A stretch of 64,000 bases of DNA from CAWAQA01 sp963784065 (GTDB taxonomy: Bacteria; Acidobacteriota; Vicinamibacteria; Vicinamibacterales; UBA2999): NCBI GenBank assembly GCA_963784065.1, contig CAWAQA010000004.1, forward strand, positions 186,001-250,000. The letters are read 5' to 3'. The stretch's first letter is position 1, and each line of letters begins with the position of its first letter. Shown here piece after piece: positions 36,428 through 46,195 of this stretch. The notes beneath the pieces were generated by a model. The model saw only the letters and a list, made by a program, of their open reading frames with translations, did not search any database and had not been told where the DNA came from. Position numbers and translations under genes: made by a program.

Positions 36428-38065
36428 ATGTGGTCCCAAGTTTATGATCCGCTAAGCAACGCCGCGCTCTCGACGATCGTGGCGGCCCTGCCTGTTGTCG
36501 TGCTGCTCGGCGCGCTGGGCGTCCTGCGCATGCAGGCGCACGTCGCCGCGCTCCTCGGACTCGGGACGTCGCTGCTGATTGCCATCAGCATCTTCGGGAT
36601 GCCGGCGCCGATGGCGCTCGCCTCGGCCGGTTTCGGAATGGCCTATGGCCTCTTCCCGATCGGCTGGATCGTGCTCAACGTCATCTTTCTCTATCAGCTG
36701 ACGAACGAGCGCGGCCTGTTCGCGATCCTGCGCGGCAGCATCACCACGGTGACGCGCGATCAGCGGCTGCAGCTGCTGCTCGTCGCCTTCTGCTTTGGCG
36801 CGTTCTTCGAAGGTGCGGCGGGTTTTGGCACGCCGGTCGCGGTGACCGGGGCCATCTTGATGGGCCTCGGCTTCACGCCGCTGGCCGCGTCGGGCCTGTC
36901 GCTCATCGCCAACACGGCGCCGGTCGCGTTCGGCGCGCTCGGCACGCCCATCATCGCCCTGCAGAGCGTCACCGGGCTCGACCTCTACGACCTGAGCGCC
37001 ATGGTCGGACGGCAGCTGCCGTTCTTCTCCGTCATCGTGCCGTTCTGGCTGATCGCCGCCTTTGCCGGCATCTCGGGCATGCTCGCGATCTGGCCGGCGG
37101 TACTCGTGGCCGGTGTGTCATTCGCGGTGCCGCAGTTCCTCGTGTCGAACTATCACGGCCCGTGGCTCGTGGACGTCGTCTCCGCCGTCGTGTCGATGGG
37201 CGCGCTGACGCTCTTCCTCAGATCGTGGAAGCCGCGCGACGCGTGGGTGGCGCCCGGCTTCAGCAACGGACCGGTGCCGGTTGCGACCGAGGCGTTTACG
37301 CGGCAGCAGATCATCCAGGCGTGGACGCCATGGGTGATCCTGAGCGTGCTCGTGTTCGTGTGGGGACTGCCGCAGTTCAAGGCATTGCTCGACAACATCT
37401 CGGCGATTCGGATCCCGGTCCCCGAGCTGCACAATCTGGTGTACCGCGTGCCCCCCGTCGTGCCCGAGCCGAGACCGGAAGCGGCGATATTCGTCATCAA
37501 CTGGCTGTCGGCGACCGGGTCGGGCATCCTGGTGTCGGCGATCATTGCCGGCCTGGTGATGGGGTACCGCGTGAGTGAGCTGGCGGCGCACTACTGGCGC
37601 ACGCTCAAGCTCGTCCGCTTCTCGCTGGTGACGATCGCGGCGATGATGGCGGTGGGATATACGACGCGCTATTCGGGTGTGGACGCGACGCTCGGCCTCG
37701 CCTTCGCCGGCACGGGCGCCCTGTATCCGATTTTCGGTACGATGCTCGGATGGCTGGGCGTCGCGCTGACCGGCTCCGATACGTCGTCGAACGTGCTGTT
37801 CGGCAGCCTGCAGCGCATCACGGCGGAGCAGCTGAACCTGAGCCCGACGCTGATGGCAGCGGCCAACAGCTCGGGCGGTGTGATGGGCAAGATGATTGAC
37901 GCGCAGTCCATCGTCGTCGCGAGCACGGCGACGCGCTGGTATGGTCACGAGGGTGACATCCTGCGGTACGTGTTCATCCACAGCGTGGTGCTCGCGCTGC
38001 TCGTCGGCTTGCTGGTATTCCTGCAGGCCTACGTGTGGCCGTTCACGTTGCTGGTCGTCCGATGA
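36428..38065 (+). CDS. lldP: L-lactate/glycolate permease (LldP/LctP family)
   Basis: A 545-residue polytopic inner-membrane protein with about 12-14 hydrophobic helices. Family features include FFEGAAGFGTPVAVTGAIL, PVAFGALGTPIIALQSVTG, MMAVGYTTRYSGVDATLGLA, ALTGSDTSSNVLFGSLQ and SSGGVMGKMIDAQSIVVAST, the last close to the signature of LctP proteins. It imports L-lactate, D-lactate or glycolate with protons. AGGAGAGG lies upstream of ATG 36428. The stop overlaps glcD by four bases (ATGA), tying uptake to oxidation. Confidence 0.94.
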   Translation: MWSQVYDPLSNAALSTIVAALPVVVLLGALGVLRMQAHVAALLGLGTSLLIAISIFGMPAPMALASAGFGMAYGLFPIGWIVLNVIFLYQLTNERGLFAILRGSITTVTRDQRLQLLLVAFCFGAFFEGAAGFGTPVAVTGAILMGLGFTPLAASGLSLIANTAPVAFGALGTPIIALQSVTGLDLYDLSAMVGRQLPFFSVIVPFWLIAAFAGISGMLAIWPAVLVAGVSFAVPQFLVSNYHGPWLVDVVSAVVSMGALTLFLRSWKPRDAWVAPGFSNGPVPVATEAFTRQQIIQAWTPWVILSVLVFVWGLPQFKALLDNISAIRIPVPELHNLVYRVPPVVPEPRPEAAIFVINWLSATGSGILVSAIIAGLVMGYRVSELAAHYWRTLKLVRFSLVTIAAMMAVGYTTRYSGVDATLGLAFAGTGALYPIFGTMLGWLGVALTGSDTSSNVLFGSLQRITAEQLNLSPTLMAAANSSGGVMGKMIDAQSIVVASTATRWYGHEGDILRYVFIHSVVLALLVGLLVFLQAYVWPFTLLVVR

Positions 38066-39520
38066 CCACCGCGCCGCTGAGCCCGGCGCTGCTGGCCGAG
38101 CTCGAGCGGCTGTGCGGACCCGGCGGCGTGTTTCACGAGCCGGTGGACCTGCTCGCGTACGAGTGCGACGGGCTCCCGCATCTGCGCGCGGTGCCCGCGG
38201 CCGTCGTCCTCCCCACGTCCGCGGAACAGGTTCAGGCAGTCGTACGCCTCTGCCACCGTGAGGGTGTGCCCTTTGTCGCGCGCGGGCACGGCACCGGCCT
38301 CTCGGGCGGGGCGCTGCCGGTTGCGGGGGGCGTGGTCATCGGCCTCGGGCGGCTCAATCGCGTCCTGGAGATTGACATCCCCAACCGCCGCGTGACCGTC
38401 GAGCCCGGCGTCACCAACCTGGAGATCACGCGCCGCGTGGCGCCGCACGGGTATTACTACGCGCCGGATCCGTCGAGCCAGCAGGTGTGCTCGATTGGCG
38501 GCAACATCGCGGAGAACTCCGGCGGCGCCCATTGCCTCAAGTACGGGTTCACCGTTCATCACGTGCTGGCGCTCGACTTCGTCCTGCCCGATGGCGAGCT
38601 CGTGCACGTGGGCAACTCCAGCGTCGATGCGGCCGGTCCCGATCTGCTCGGGCTGATCATCGGCTCCGAAGGAACCCTCGGCATCGTCACCCGGGCCGTC
38701 GTGCGGATCCTGCGGCGGCCCGAGAGCGTCCAGACGCTGCTCGCGGCCTTCGGCGGGATCGACGAGGCGGGCGAAGCGGTATCGGACATCATCGCGGCAG
38801 GCATCATCCCGGCGGCGGTGGAGATCATGGACGCGCTGACCATCCGTGCCGTCGAGGCCGCTGTGCACCCCGGATTTCCACCCGCCGACGCGGTTCTGAT
38901 CGTCGAGCTCGACGGCCCGGCTGCTGAAGTGCAGGCGCTCTTCGAGACCGTTGAACAGATCTGCGCCCGCCGGCACGCCACCGCCATCGAGGTCGCGCGC
39001 GACGAGGCGCAGCGCGCGCGCATCTGGAAGGGCCGGAAGGCGGCCTTTGCCGCGATGGGCCGCGTCTCGCCGAACTACTACGTACAGGACGGCGTCGTGC
39101 CGCGCACGCGTCTGCCCGAGGTGCTGCGCCGCATCCGCGAGCTCGAGGCCCGTTCGGGCCTGAGGATCGGCAACGTCTTTCACGCCGGCGACGGCAACCT
39201 GCACCCGCTCATCTGCTACGACGAACGCGTGGCCAGGGGAGTCCGATCGCGCCGCCGCCGCGGCGGGAGAGATCCTCTCGTTCTGCGTCGAGGCCGGCGG
39301 TATCCATTACCGGTGAGCACGGCGTCGGCGCGGACAAGCGCGACTACATGCCCGTCATGTTCTCCGAGGCGGACCTCGAGATGATGCGCCGCGTCCGTCG
39401 CGCGTTCGATCCGCGCGGCCTGTGCAATCCCGGAAAGGTGCTGCCGACGCCCCGCCTCTGCGGCGAGAAGGCCGGGCCCTACCGTCCCCATCCCGCGGAG
39501 CAAGCGGGGCGTGCGCCTGA
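38062..39520 (+). CDS. glcD: glycolate/D-lactate oxidase FAD subunit GlcD-like (frame changes near 39235 and 39310)
   Basis: FAD-linked oxidase. The PCMH-type FAD domain shows PFVARGHGTGLSGGALPVAG, VEPGVTNLEITRRVAP, APDPSSQQVCSIGGNIAENS and GLIIGSEGTLGIVTRAVV. The C-terminal FAD-oxidase domain follows with FHAGDGNLHPLICYD, then in other frames GEILSFCVEAGG, ITGEHGVGADKRDYMPVMF and AFDPRGLCNPGKVLPTPRLC. Two indels restore one protein of about 480 residues. The precise stop is uncertain; TGA 39518 needs a further frame change, otherwise the frame reads on. Works with GlcE and GlcF downstream. Confidence 0.9.
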
Positions 39521-39542
39521 GATCGCGGTGGCTCGTAGGCAT

Positions 39543-39680
39543 CAGCCGGCAGCGCGGCAGCAGGCAGCAGGCAGCGATCAGTGCACGGCGTCGCGGGCAA
39601 GTTGCTGGCAAACAAGGCCGCGTGTCGCGCCCTGCCGTAGCGACTCCATTCGCTGCCGGCTGCCAGCTGCCTGCAGCCCG
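39543..39680. repeat. palindromic repeat pair, family E (glcD-glcE gap)
   Basis: AGCCGGCAGCGCGGCAGCAG with tandem GGCAGCA units at 39543-39572, and CGCTGCCGGCTGCCAGCTGC at 39651 form facing arms around about 80 bases. The same arm types appear at 62995-63050 and 63686-63805. No gene is recognisable in the stretch. Confidence 0.6.
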
Positions 39681-39686
39681 CTCTTG

Positions 39687-40977
39687 ATGACGGCGAAGCC
39701 TGCAGACGCCCTCGCCACGATCGCCGCCGTGGCCGGCTCGAGTGCCGTGCGCAGCGGCACAGCCGCGGATGCCATCGACGGCATCCAGCCTGGCGCCGTC
39801 GTCGAACCCGATACGCCCGACACACTCGCCCGCGTGCTGGCGCGTGCGGCCGAGGGCCGCCTCAGCGTCGTGGTGCGCGGCGGCGGGACCAAGCTGTCAT
39901 GGGGACGCATTCCCGGGCCGATCGACGTCGTGCTCAGCACCCGGCGGCTGGCTCGCGTGATCTCGCACGCGCATGGCGACCTGACCACGGAGGTAGAGGC
40001 GGGCGTCACGCTCGACGCCTTGAATGCACAGCTGGCCGAACGTTCGCAGTGGCTCCCGCTCGAATCGGCCCTTGCAGGCGCAACGATTGGAGGCCTGCTT
40101 GCGACCAACGATGCCGGTCCGGCGCAGCACCGCTTCGGCACGCCACGCGACGTGCTGATCGGCGTCCACCTGGCGACGACCGACGGCAGGCTCGTGAAGG
40201 CCGGTGGCAACGTCGTGAAGAACGTTGCAGGGTACGACCTCGGCAAGCTGGTGACCGGTTCGTTCGGCAGCCTGGCCGTGATTGTCAGCGCGACGTTCAA
40301 GCTGATGCCCATGTCCGCGGCCGTTGGCACGCAGCGCGTCACGTTCAGGGATCGTGCAGCCGCCGCCGCGGCGGCGCATGCCGTAGCGGCCAGTCAGCTC
40401 GACCCCGTGGCGCTGGACGTCCACGCCCGTTCCGGCACGCACGGCGACGACGGGGGTGCGGTCGATATGCTGGTGAGGTTTGCCTCGACGTCTCGCCGTC
40501 GTGGACGCGGAGATTGCGAAGGCCGCACGGTTGATGGGACGTCTCGCGTCCGAGGTCGCCGAGCCCGTGCTCGGCGCGGCCGACGCGGCGTTGTGGCACG
40601 CGCACCGGGCGCGCCCGTGGGAAGGGACAGGTGCGGTGATCAGGGTGAGCTGGCTGCCCGCCTCCCTCGACGCCGTGCTGACGCTCATCAACGAGTTCGG
40701 CAACCGGGCGGCTCGCGTCGAGCTGTCGGGTCGGGCAGGGATAGGTACGGGGCTGCTGCGCGTGGATGGCGATGCAGCCACGCAGCTCGACGTCGTGCGG
40801 CGCCTCCGCGCTCGTCCGGATCTGTTCCGGCAGGTCACGGTTCTCCGCGCGGCCCCGGCGGTGAAGACCGAAGTGGACGTGTGGGGCGTCACGGGCGACA
40901 CCGCCGCCCTGCATCAGGCCATCAAGCGCGCATTCGACCCGGCAGGCATCCTCAACGCCGGCCGTGGCCCGGTGTGA
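39687..40977 (+). CDS. glcE: glycolate oxidase FAD-binding subunit GlcE-like (frame change near 40485)
   Basis: About 430 residues. The N-terminal half is an FAD-binding domain: LSVVVRGGGTKLSWGRIPGP, LTTEVEAGVTLDALNAQL, ATIGGLLATNDAGPAQHRFG, VKAGGNVVKNVAGYDLGKLV and TGSFGSLAVIVSATFKL, very like GlcE. After one frame change near 40485 the C-terminal half continues to AFDPAGILNAGRGPV, the usual family ending. It probably forms the oxidase complex with GlcD and GlcF at the inner face of the membrane. Confidence 0.92.
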
Positions 40978-41072
40978 ATCCAGGGGCCCGATGACCGAAG
41001 ACCGCAGACCAGAGACCGTAGACGGAAGGCCGGAAGCTGTCAGATCAGAGACCGGCGTCCGGAGCCCGCGGG

Positions 41073-42408
41073 TCATTCAGCGGCCCCGACATACCCCAGG
41101 CGGGGCTGATCGACGCGTGCGTCCACTGCGGCTTCTGCCTGCCGTCGTGTCCGACCTATGCGCTGTGGGGTGAGGAAATGGACTCGCCGCGTGGCCGCAT
41201 CTATCTGATGAAGGCGGCGCTCGAAGGACGGACGACGCTGAACGACACGTTCACCAGTCATTTCGACGCCTGCCTGGGATGCCTGGCGTGTGTCACGGCA
41301 TGCCCCTCCGGCGTGCAGTACGGGCCGCTCATCGAACGGACACGATCGCAGATCGAGCAGCACCACGGGCGTTCTCTCTCCGAACGGCTGTTCCGCGCCA
41401 CGTTGTTCTGCGTGTTGCCCTATCCTTCCGTGCTTCGCGTCGTGCTCGCGCCGCTGGCGATTGCGCAGGCGATCGGGCACAGGATCGTCCGGCCGAAGCC
41501 GGAAGCCACATCAATCAAACCGGACGCCAGGGTAACTGTGGCTTCCGGCTTCAGGCGGAAGGCTGGCGCGCTGGCCCGCCTTCAGACGATGCTCGCCCTG
41601 GCGCCGCGCATCGCGTTGCGTTCCTTGACCGGTCGCCCGCCCGAGCGGACCGCCGCGGCGGGCACGCAGCGGCTCCGCGTGGCCATGCTCTCCGGGTGCG
41701 TGCAGCGGCTGGTGTTTCCGGAGGTCAACCGGGCGACGGTTCGCGTGCTGGCGGCGGAAGGCTGCGAGGTCATCGAGCCAGGCGAGCAGGGATGCTGCGG
41801 CGCCTTGTCACGTCATTCCGGCCGTCTGGACGAAGCGCGCGCGTTCGCGCGACGGACGATCGAAGACTTCGAGCGGGCCGGCGCCGACGTCGTGGTCGTC
41901 AACGCCGCGGGATGCGGCTCGTCGATGAAGGAGTACGGGGAGCTGCTCGCCGACGATCCGGCCTGGTCGCCCCGGGCGCACGCGTTCTCCGCGCGCGTCC
42001 GCGACATCGCGGAGCTGCTCATCGAGCTGGGCGAGCCTCGCGCGCCACGTCATGCCATGCGGACCACCGTCGCCTATCACGACGCCTGTCACTTGTCGCA
42101 TGGGCAGGGCGTGCGTGCGCAGCCGCGCGCAGCTGCTCGCGCAAATCCCGGGATTGACTCTGGTCGACATCGGGGAGCCTGACATGTGCTGTGGCAGCGC
42201 CGGGATCTACAACCTGGTGCAGCCGGAACCTGCCGCAGCGTTGGGCGAGCGCAAGGCACGCCACATCATGGCGCTGCAGCCGGACGTGATCGCCACCGGC
42301 AATCCGGGGTGCACGTTGCAAATCACGGCCGCGTGCGAGCGCCTCGGGTTCAGCAGGCCGGTCGTGCACCCGATCGAGCTGCTCGATCGATCGATTCGCG
42401 GCGGCTGA
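41073..42408 (+). CDS. glcF: glycolate oxidase iron-sulfur subunit GlcF-like (frame change near 42110; repeat insertion)
   Basis: Electron-transfer subunit. Two ferredoxin-type clusters are visible, ACVHCGFCLPSCPTYALWG (about 41115-41170) and CLGCLACVTACPSGVQ, then two CCG-type domains: GCVQRLVFPEVNRATVRVL, GEQGCCGALSRHSG and, in the second frame, DMCCGSAGIYNLVQPEPA and ATGNPGCTLQI. The N-terminal start is unclear: the frame is open from before 41073 with no good start codon, so the start is approximate. Between the ferredoxin and CCG domains, 41491-41560 encodes an in-frame stretch made of a family A palindromic repeat, absent from the usual domain architecture. Confidence 0.88.
41491..41560. 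repeat. family A palindromic repeat pair located inside glcF
   Basis: Arms CCGAAGCCGGAAGCCAC (41493-41509) and GTGGCTTCCGGCTTCAGGCG (41538-41557) face each other across 28 bases. The arms match the intergenic copies at 4976, 50134 and 54248. Here the element keeps the glcF frame open. Confidence 0.75.
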
Positions 42409-42438
42409 CGTCGAAGCCCACTTTCAGGCTGGGCTACG
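42409..42438. repeat. hairpin repeat between glcF and the peroxidase gene
   Basis: CGTCGAAGCCCACTTTCAGG followed by CTGGGCTACG forms an AGCCC/GGGCT hairpin with CGT/ACG outer pairs. It lies between the convergent stops of glcF and the cytochrome c peroxidase and may terminate both. Confidence 0.55.
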
Positions 42439-42442
42439 CTCA

Positions 42443-43622
42443 TCACTGGCCGGGCTGAATGCGGCCACCCGGAGGCAGCCCACTGGGAACACGACCGGGA
42501 ATGGCCCTGTCGAACTCCCTGTCCGTCAGCGATTCGAGAAACGCGATGATGTCCCGCATCTCGCGATCGTTCAAGTCATCGACGCGCTGGAAGCGTCGTG
42601 CCAGCCGCGCCCGGCCGTCGTCCTCCTCCTCGTCGTCATCTCGCTCCCGACGAACCGCGACGACGTTGGGATTCTCGGACCGGCCGTTGTCGTAGAAGCG
42701 AAGGACGTCTTCGAGCGTTCGGCAGCATGCCGTTGTGCATGTACGGGGCGGTCAGGGCCACGTTGCGTAACGACGGCGTGCGGAAGCGGAAGCGCCGCGT
42801 TCCCGCGTCCGGCTCGCGCAGCTTCGGATTCTCGCCGACGCCCTCCGCGTGCAGGTCGAAATCCGAGAACATCGGCCCTTCGTGGCAGCGATCGCAGCCC
42901 ACCTCGTCGAACGTCTCCATCCCGCGCTGCTGCTGCTCGGTGAGCGCGCTCGCGTCACCGGCGCGGAAGCGGTCGAACGGACTGTTCATCGCGAGGAGGC
43001 TGCGTTCGAACGCGGCGATCGCCGCCCCGAGCTGCTGCCCGTCGATGGCGGTCCCCGTCCCGAAAGCCTCTTCGAAACGCGCCACGTACTCGGGAATGGC
43101 TTGCAGCCTCTCCACGACGCGGTCTACCGCCTCCGTCTCGGAGTACGCATCGCCGCGCATCTCCTCGCGCGTGCGCAGCGGCTCGAGCGCCTGCGACTCG
43201 AGACTGCGAATCCGGCTGTCCCACAGCATCGGCGCCCGCGCGTGGTTCACCGAATCGAGCGTTGACCCTTCGTCGCGGCGCCGGCGCGACTCCTCGACGC
43301 CGTTGTACATGGTGTTCAGCACTGTCGGCGCGTTGCGTTTGACCGTTGGGATGCGTCCGTTCGACCTGTCAGCACGCCGCGGCCCGAGCCCGACCGAGCC
43401 CGTCCCGAGCGACAGGTCGCGGCCGTCGGCGTACGCGAAATCGGGATGATGGCAGGTGCCGCAGGCGATGTCCCTGTCGCCAGACAAGATGGGATCCCAG
43501 AAAAGCAGCCGTCCGAGCTCCGCGGCGGCGCTCGCATTGGTCGTGTCGCGGGACATGCCCGCAAGCAGGACTGCACCGAGAAAGAGGATTGCAAGACTGG
43601 AGGCAACAACGCGCAGCTTCAT
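42443..43622 (-). CDS. di-heme cytochrome c peroxidase family protein (MauG/CCP), frame change near 42720
   Basis: Periplasmic di-heme protein of about 390 residues. A signal segment (VASSLAILFLGAVLLAG) is followed by the first heme motif in ACGTCHHPDFAYADG and the second in GCDRCHEGPMFSD. LGRLLFWDPILSGDRDIACG, NAPTVLNTMYNG, LWDSRIRSLESQALEPL and TPSLRNVALTAPYMHNG are typical of CCP/MauG. After a frame change near 42720 the C-terminus reads TLEDVLRFYDNGRSENPN and ending RDIIAFLESLTDREFD. It would reduce peroxide or oxidise a small substrate. Convergent with glcF. Confidence 0.9.
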
Positions 43623-43707
43623 AAAGCCCCCCGGTGGGGCCGATTATCGTCGTGCGCGGGCGCCTGTTCAAGGCCTACGATGCGCTCACGTGTGTCGGGT
43701 TCTTGCC

Positions 43708-43734
43708 CAGGCCGACCTAAAGGTCGGCTTCTAC
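43708..43734. repeat. family B palindromic repeat (single arm)
   Basis: AGGCCGACCTAAAGGTCGGC is a perfect hairpin at 43709-43728 followed by TTCTAC. It overlaps the last codons and stop of the larA-like gene. Confidence 0.7.
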
Positions 43735-45003
43735 ACCAGTCGCCAGATACGGAATCGTCCGCGGCCCCTGCGGCAGCACGCACAACGTCGCGTTCGGGCC
43801 GGCGCGGCGAAGCGCACTCGCCACGGCCTCGTCCACGTCGTCGATCGGCTGGAGGTGCGCGGCCCGGATCTGCTCGTGCTGGAGGCCGGAGGCCTTCATC
43901 ATGACAACGGCCTTCGTGAGGATTTGTGCCTGGATCTGCGCCTGCCACTGATCCGGCACCGTGTACCCCGGCGCGTTGATCATGGCGAGCAGCCCCTCGG
44001 CCGAGTCTGCCGACGCGAGCACCTCGGCGTAAGACCCGTGCATCGGGATCCCGTCACGACATTCCCCGGCAATCACGATCGTTCCACCGGGCTTCACCAC
44101 CCGCGCGGCTGCCGACAGGCCCTTCACCGCCTGGTAGAGGTTCTGGTCGAGTGGAAATCCCGAGTTGCTGGTGAGCACGACGTCGAAGGCGTGGGGCACC
44201 GAGCGCATGGCGTCAACCCGCGCAGCCTCGCACGCCTGGCGATGCTCGGCGAAGAGATCGCCGGCGAAGACGTTCGTGATGTGCTTGTCGCGATTGACGG
44301 TGACGTCGACGGCAAAGTGCACGCCCACCATCCCCGCGATCTCACGGACGTCGTCGTGGATCGGATTGCCCTCGGTGACGCCCCAGGTCGCCATCGGGTC
44401 GCCGATCCGTCGCGCGTCGTGCAGCGTCACGACCGTGTCGATGGCGGCGAGGCCGGGCGCCACCATCTTCGGGCCGCCACTGAAACCGGCGAAGAAGTGC
44501 GGCTCGACCACGCCGGTCGTGATCCGGATGTCCGCGGCGAGGAACTCGCGGTTGAGCGAGACGGAGACGCCGCTGGAGATCGTCCCGACGTGGGCCAGGG
44601 ACGCGGCATCCCGCGCGTCGTGGTTGACGACACGGTAGCGCGAGAGCAGGTCGAGACCGAGCATCGCCTCGAGTTCGGCCGGCGTGTTGCCGCGGTGCGT
44701 GCCGGTTGCGATCATGATGACCACGTCCGCGGCGGGGACGTGGTCGATCTCGCCCAGTATGGCGGCGAGCATCTCGCGCCGCGGCTGCGAGCGGGTGCCG
44801 TCGCAGATCGAAATCGCGACGCGCTGTCCCGTCCGGACCATCTCGCGGAGCGGCGGCCGGCCAATCGGCGCGCGTAGCGCCGCGGTCAGCGCCGCCACCG
44901 GATCGGCCGCAGGACACCTGAACTCGGGTTCGATGACGGTCGTGCGCTCCGAGGGGACCTCCACGTCGAGGCCGTTGCTTCCGTAGGCGAGGCGAACTCT
45001 CAT
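43717..45003 (-). CDS. larA: LarA-like nickel-dependent lactate racemase family protein
   Basis: 428 residues and intact. LarA uses a nickel-pincer nucleotide (NPN) to racemise lactate; the superfamily also holds other 2-hydroxyacid racemases and epimerases. Residues equivalent to the known L. plantarum active site are present: D68 in ICDGTRSQ, H103 in ATGTHRGNT, H169 and K179 in VEPHFFAGFSGGPKMVAPG, and H195 in VVTLHDARR, each about five positions lower than in LarA. The NPN synthesis genes larB, larC and larE are not in this window. The neighbourhood (permease, GlcDEF) supports a lactate-type substrate. The final residues EADL and stop are contributed by a family B repeat. Confidence 0.84.
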   Translation of the reverse strand: MRVRLAYGSNGLDVEVPSERTTVIEPEFRCPAADPVAALTAALRAPIGRPPLREMVRTGQRVAISICDGTRSQPRREMLAAILGEIDHVPAADVVIMIATGTHRGNTPAELEAMLGLDLLSRYRVVNHDARDAASLAHVGTISSGVSVSLNREFLAADIRITTGVVEPHFFAGFSGGPKMVAPGLAAIDTVVTLHDARRIGDPMATWGVTEGNPIHDDVREIAGMVGVHFAVDVTVNRDKHITNVFAGDLFAEHRQACEAARVDAMRSVPHAFDVVLTSNSGFPLDQNLYQAVKGLSAAARVVKPGGTIVIAGECRDGIPMHGSYAEVLASADSAEGLLAMINAPGYTVPDQWQAQIQAQILTKAVVMMKASGLQHEQIRAAHLQPIDDVDEAVASALRRAGPNATLCVLPQGPRTIPYLATGVEADL

Positions 45004-45026
45004 GCTGGATCCGGGTTCGTGATTTC

Positions 45027-45093
45027 GTAGAGGGCGACCTTCAGGCCGGCCTGTTGGATCTTAAGTCAGGCCGACGTGAAGGCCGCCCTCTAC
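45027..45093. repeat. palindromic repeat pair, family B
   Basis: GTAGAGGGCGACCTTCAGGC at 45027 and the facing arm ending GGCCGCCCTCTAC at 45093 form a 67-bp imperfect palindrome around AGTC/GATC text. It separates the larA-like gene from the next hydrolase and touches the stop codon of the latter. Confidence 0.78.
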
Positions 45094-46109
45094 ATCTTGA
45101 TGCGTGTGTACTCCGCCGTGGCCTCTTCCTGCGCCCGCGTGTCGGTCGCCGGCGTCAGCGTGCCGTTCAACTCGGCATAGATGCGCACGGCGTTCCAGGC
45201 GTTGCGTTCCGGGTTCGTCCAGTTTGCGAACCGGCCGAGGTCCACGTCCGCTGCTGCCTGGCCGGGACTCATGCCCGCGCGGTGCCGCTTCGGGATCTCG
45301 TTGGCCATGAGCTCGAGGTACGCACGCGTCTCGGCGAGCTCCTTCTTGCTGCCGATCGGGCCGTGGCCGGGCACGATGACGTCCACGTCCATGCGGGCGA
45401 TGGTGTCGATGGCCTCGATCCATTTCGTCACGTGGCCGTTATGCGCCGGCGGCGTGACGTAGTAGAAAGCGATGTCGCCGGCGAAGAGGATCCGGTGCTG
45501 GGGCAGGTAGACCATGACGTCGCCCCACGTGTGCGCCGGCCCCATCGAGATGACCTCGACGACGAGGTCGCCGTAGCGGTAGGTGACGTTGCCGGTGAAC
45601 GTCGTCGTCGGCGGCGCGAGCCGCAGCTCGTCCATCCCGGCCTGCCACTGCGGACGGTCTTCGTACGGCCGCGCCGGGATGCCCTGCTCGATCACCGCCT
45701 CACGCGTGTAGGCGTGAGCCACGATCTCGGCGGGGGCGAAGAAGCAGTTGCCGTTGGTGTGGTCGCGATGGTGGTGCGTGTTGAGCACGCGCCCGAACGG
45801 CTTGCGCGTTGCCTGCATCGCGGCGGCCTTGAAGGCTCTGGCGTGCACGGGCGGTCCCAGGGTGTCGATGGCCAGGAGGTGTTCGGGTCCGGCAATCACG
45901 CCGGCATTGCTCAGGCTGGCGTTGTTGACTCCCGGTCCGGTCGCCTGCGTATAGGCGTACACGCCGGGCGCAAGCGGCCGGAGCTCTGTCCTCCAGCTCG
46001 GAATCGGGGCGAACGCCGATGACTGCGCGCGGCCGCGTCCAGCGAACACGGGCAGGGCGCCAAGGCCCGCGACGGCGAGGCGCAGCGCATCGCGACGTGA
46101 AAATAACAT
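45090..46109 (-). CDS. Tat-exported metallo-beta-lactamase-fold hydrolase
   Basis: 339 residues. The N-terminus has a twin-arginine signal, FSRRDALRLAVAGLGALPVF. The hydrolase domain has VLNTHHHRDHTNGNCFF (HxHxDH), ISMGPAHTWGDVMVYLP with the next His, LFAGDIAFYYVTPP with the bridging Asp, and VIVPGHGPIGSKKEL with the last His. The layout is like quinoprotein-relay or SoxH-type hydrolases. ATG 46109 is divergent from the GntR regulator with under 90 bases between. Substrate is unknown; its position suggests a role in 2-hydroxyacid metabolism or detoxification. Confidence 0.87.
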   Translation of the reverse strand: MLFSRRDALRLAVAGLGALPVFAGRGRAQSSAFAPIPSWRTELRPLAPGVYAYTQATGPGVNNASLSNAGVIAGPEHLLAIDTLGPPVHARAFKAAAMQATRKPFGRVLNTHHHRDHTNGNCFFAPAEIVAHAYTREAVIEQGIPARPYEDRPQWQAGMDELRLAPPTTTFTGNVTYRYGDLVVEVISMGPAHTWGDVMVYLPQHRILFAGDIAFYYVTPPAHNGHVTKWIEAIDTIARMDVDVIVPGHGPIGSKKELAETRAYLELMANEIPKRHRAGMSPGQAAADVDLGRFANWTNPERNAWNAVRIYAELNGTLTPATDTRAQEEATAEYTRIKM

Positions 46110-46179
46110 TGCTGTAACCAGCCGGCCGGATTCTAGCCTCAGGCCCGCATCGCCACAACTGGCATTGCAGGCCCTGATA

Positions 46180-46185
46180 TATACT
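46180..46185 (+). promoter_or_regulatory. -10 box of a probable near-leaderless GntR promoter
   Basis: TATACT at 46180-46185, ten bases before ATG 46196 and no Shine-Dalgarno between. The -35 is not convincing. Confidence 0.45.
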
Positions 46186-46195
46186 GGCGCGCCTT

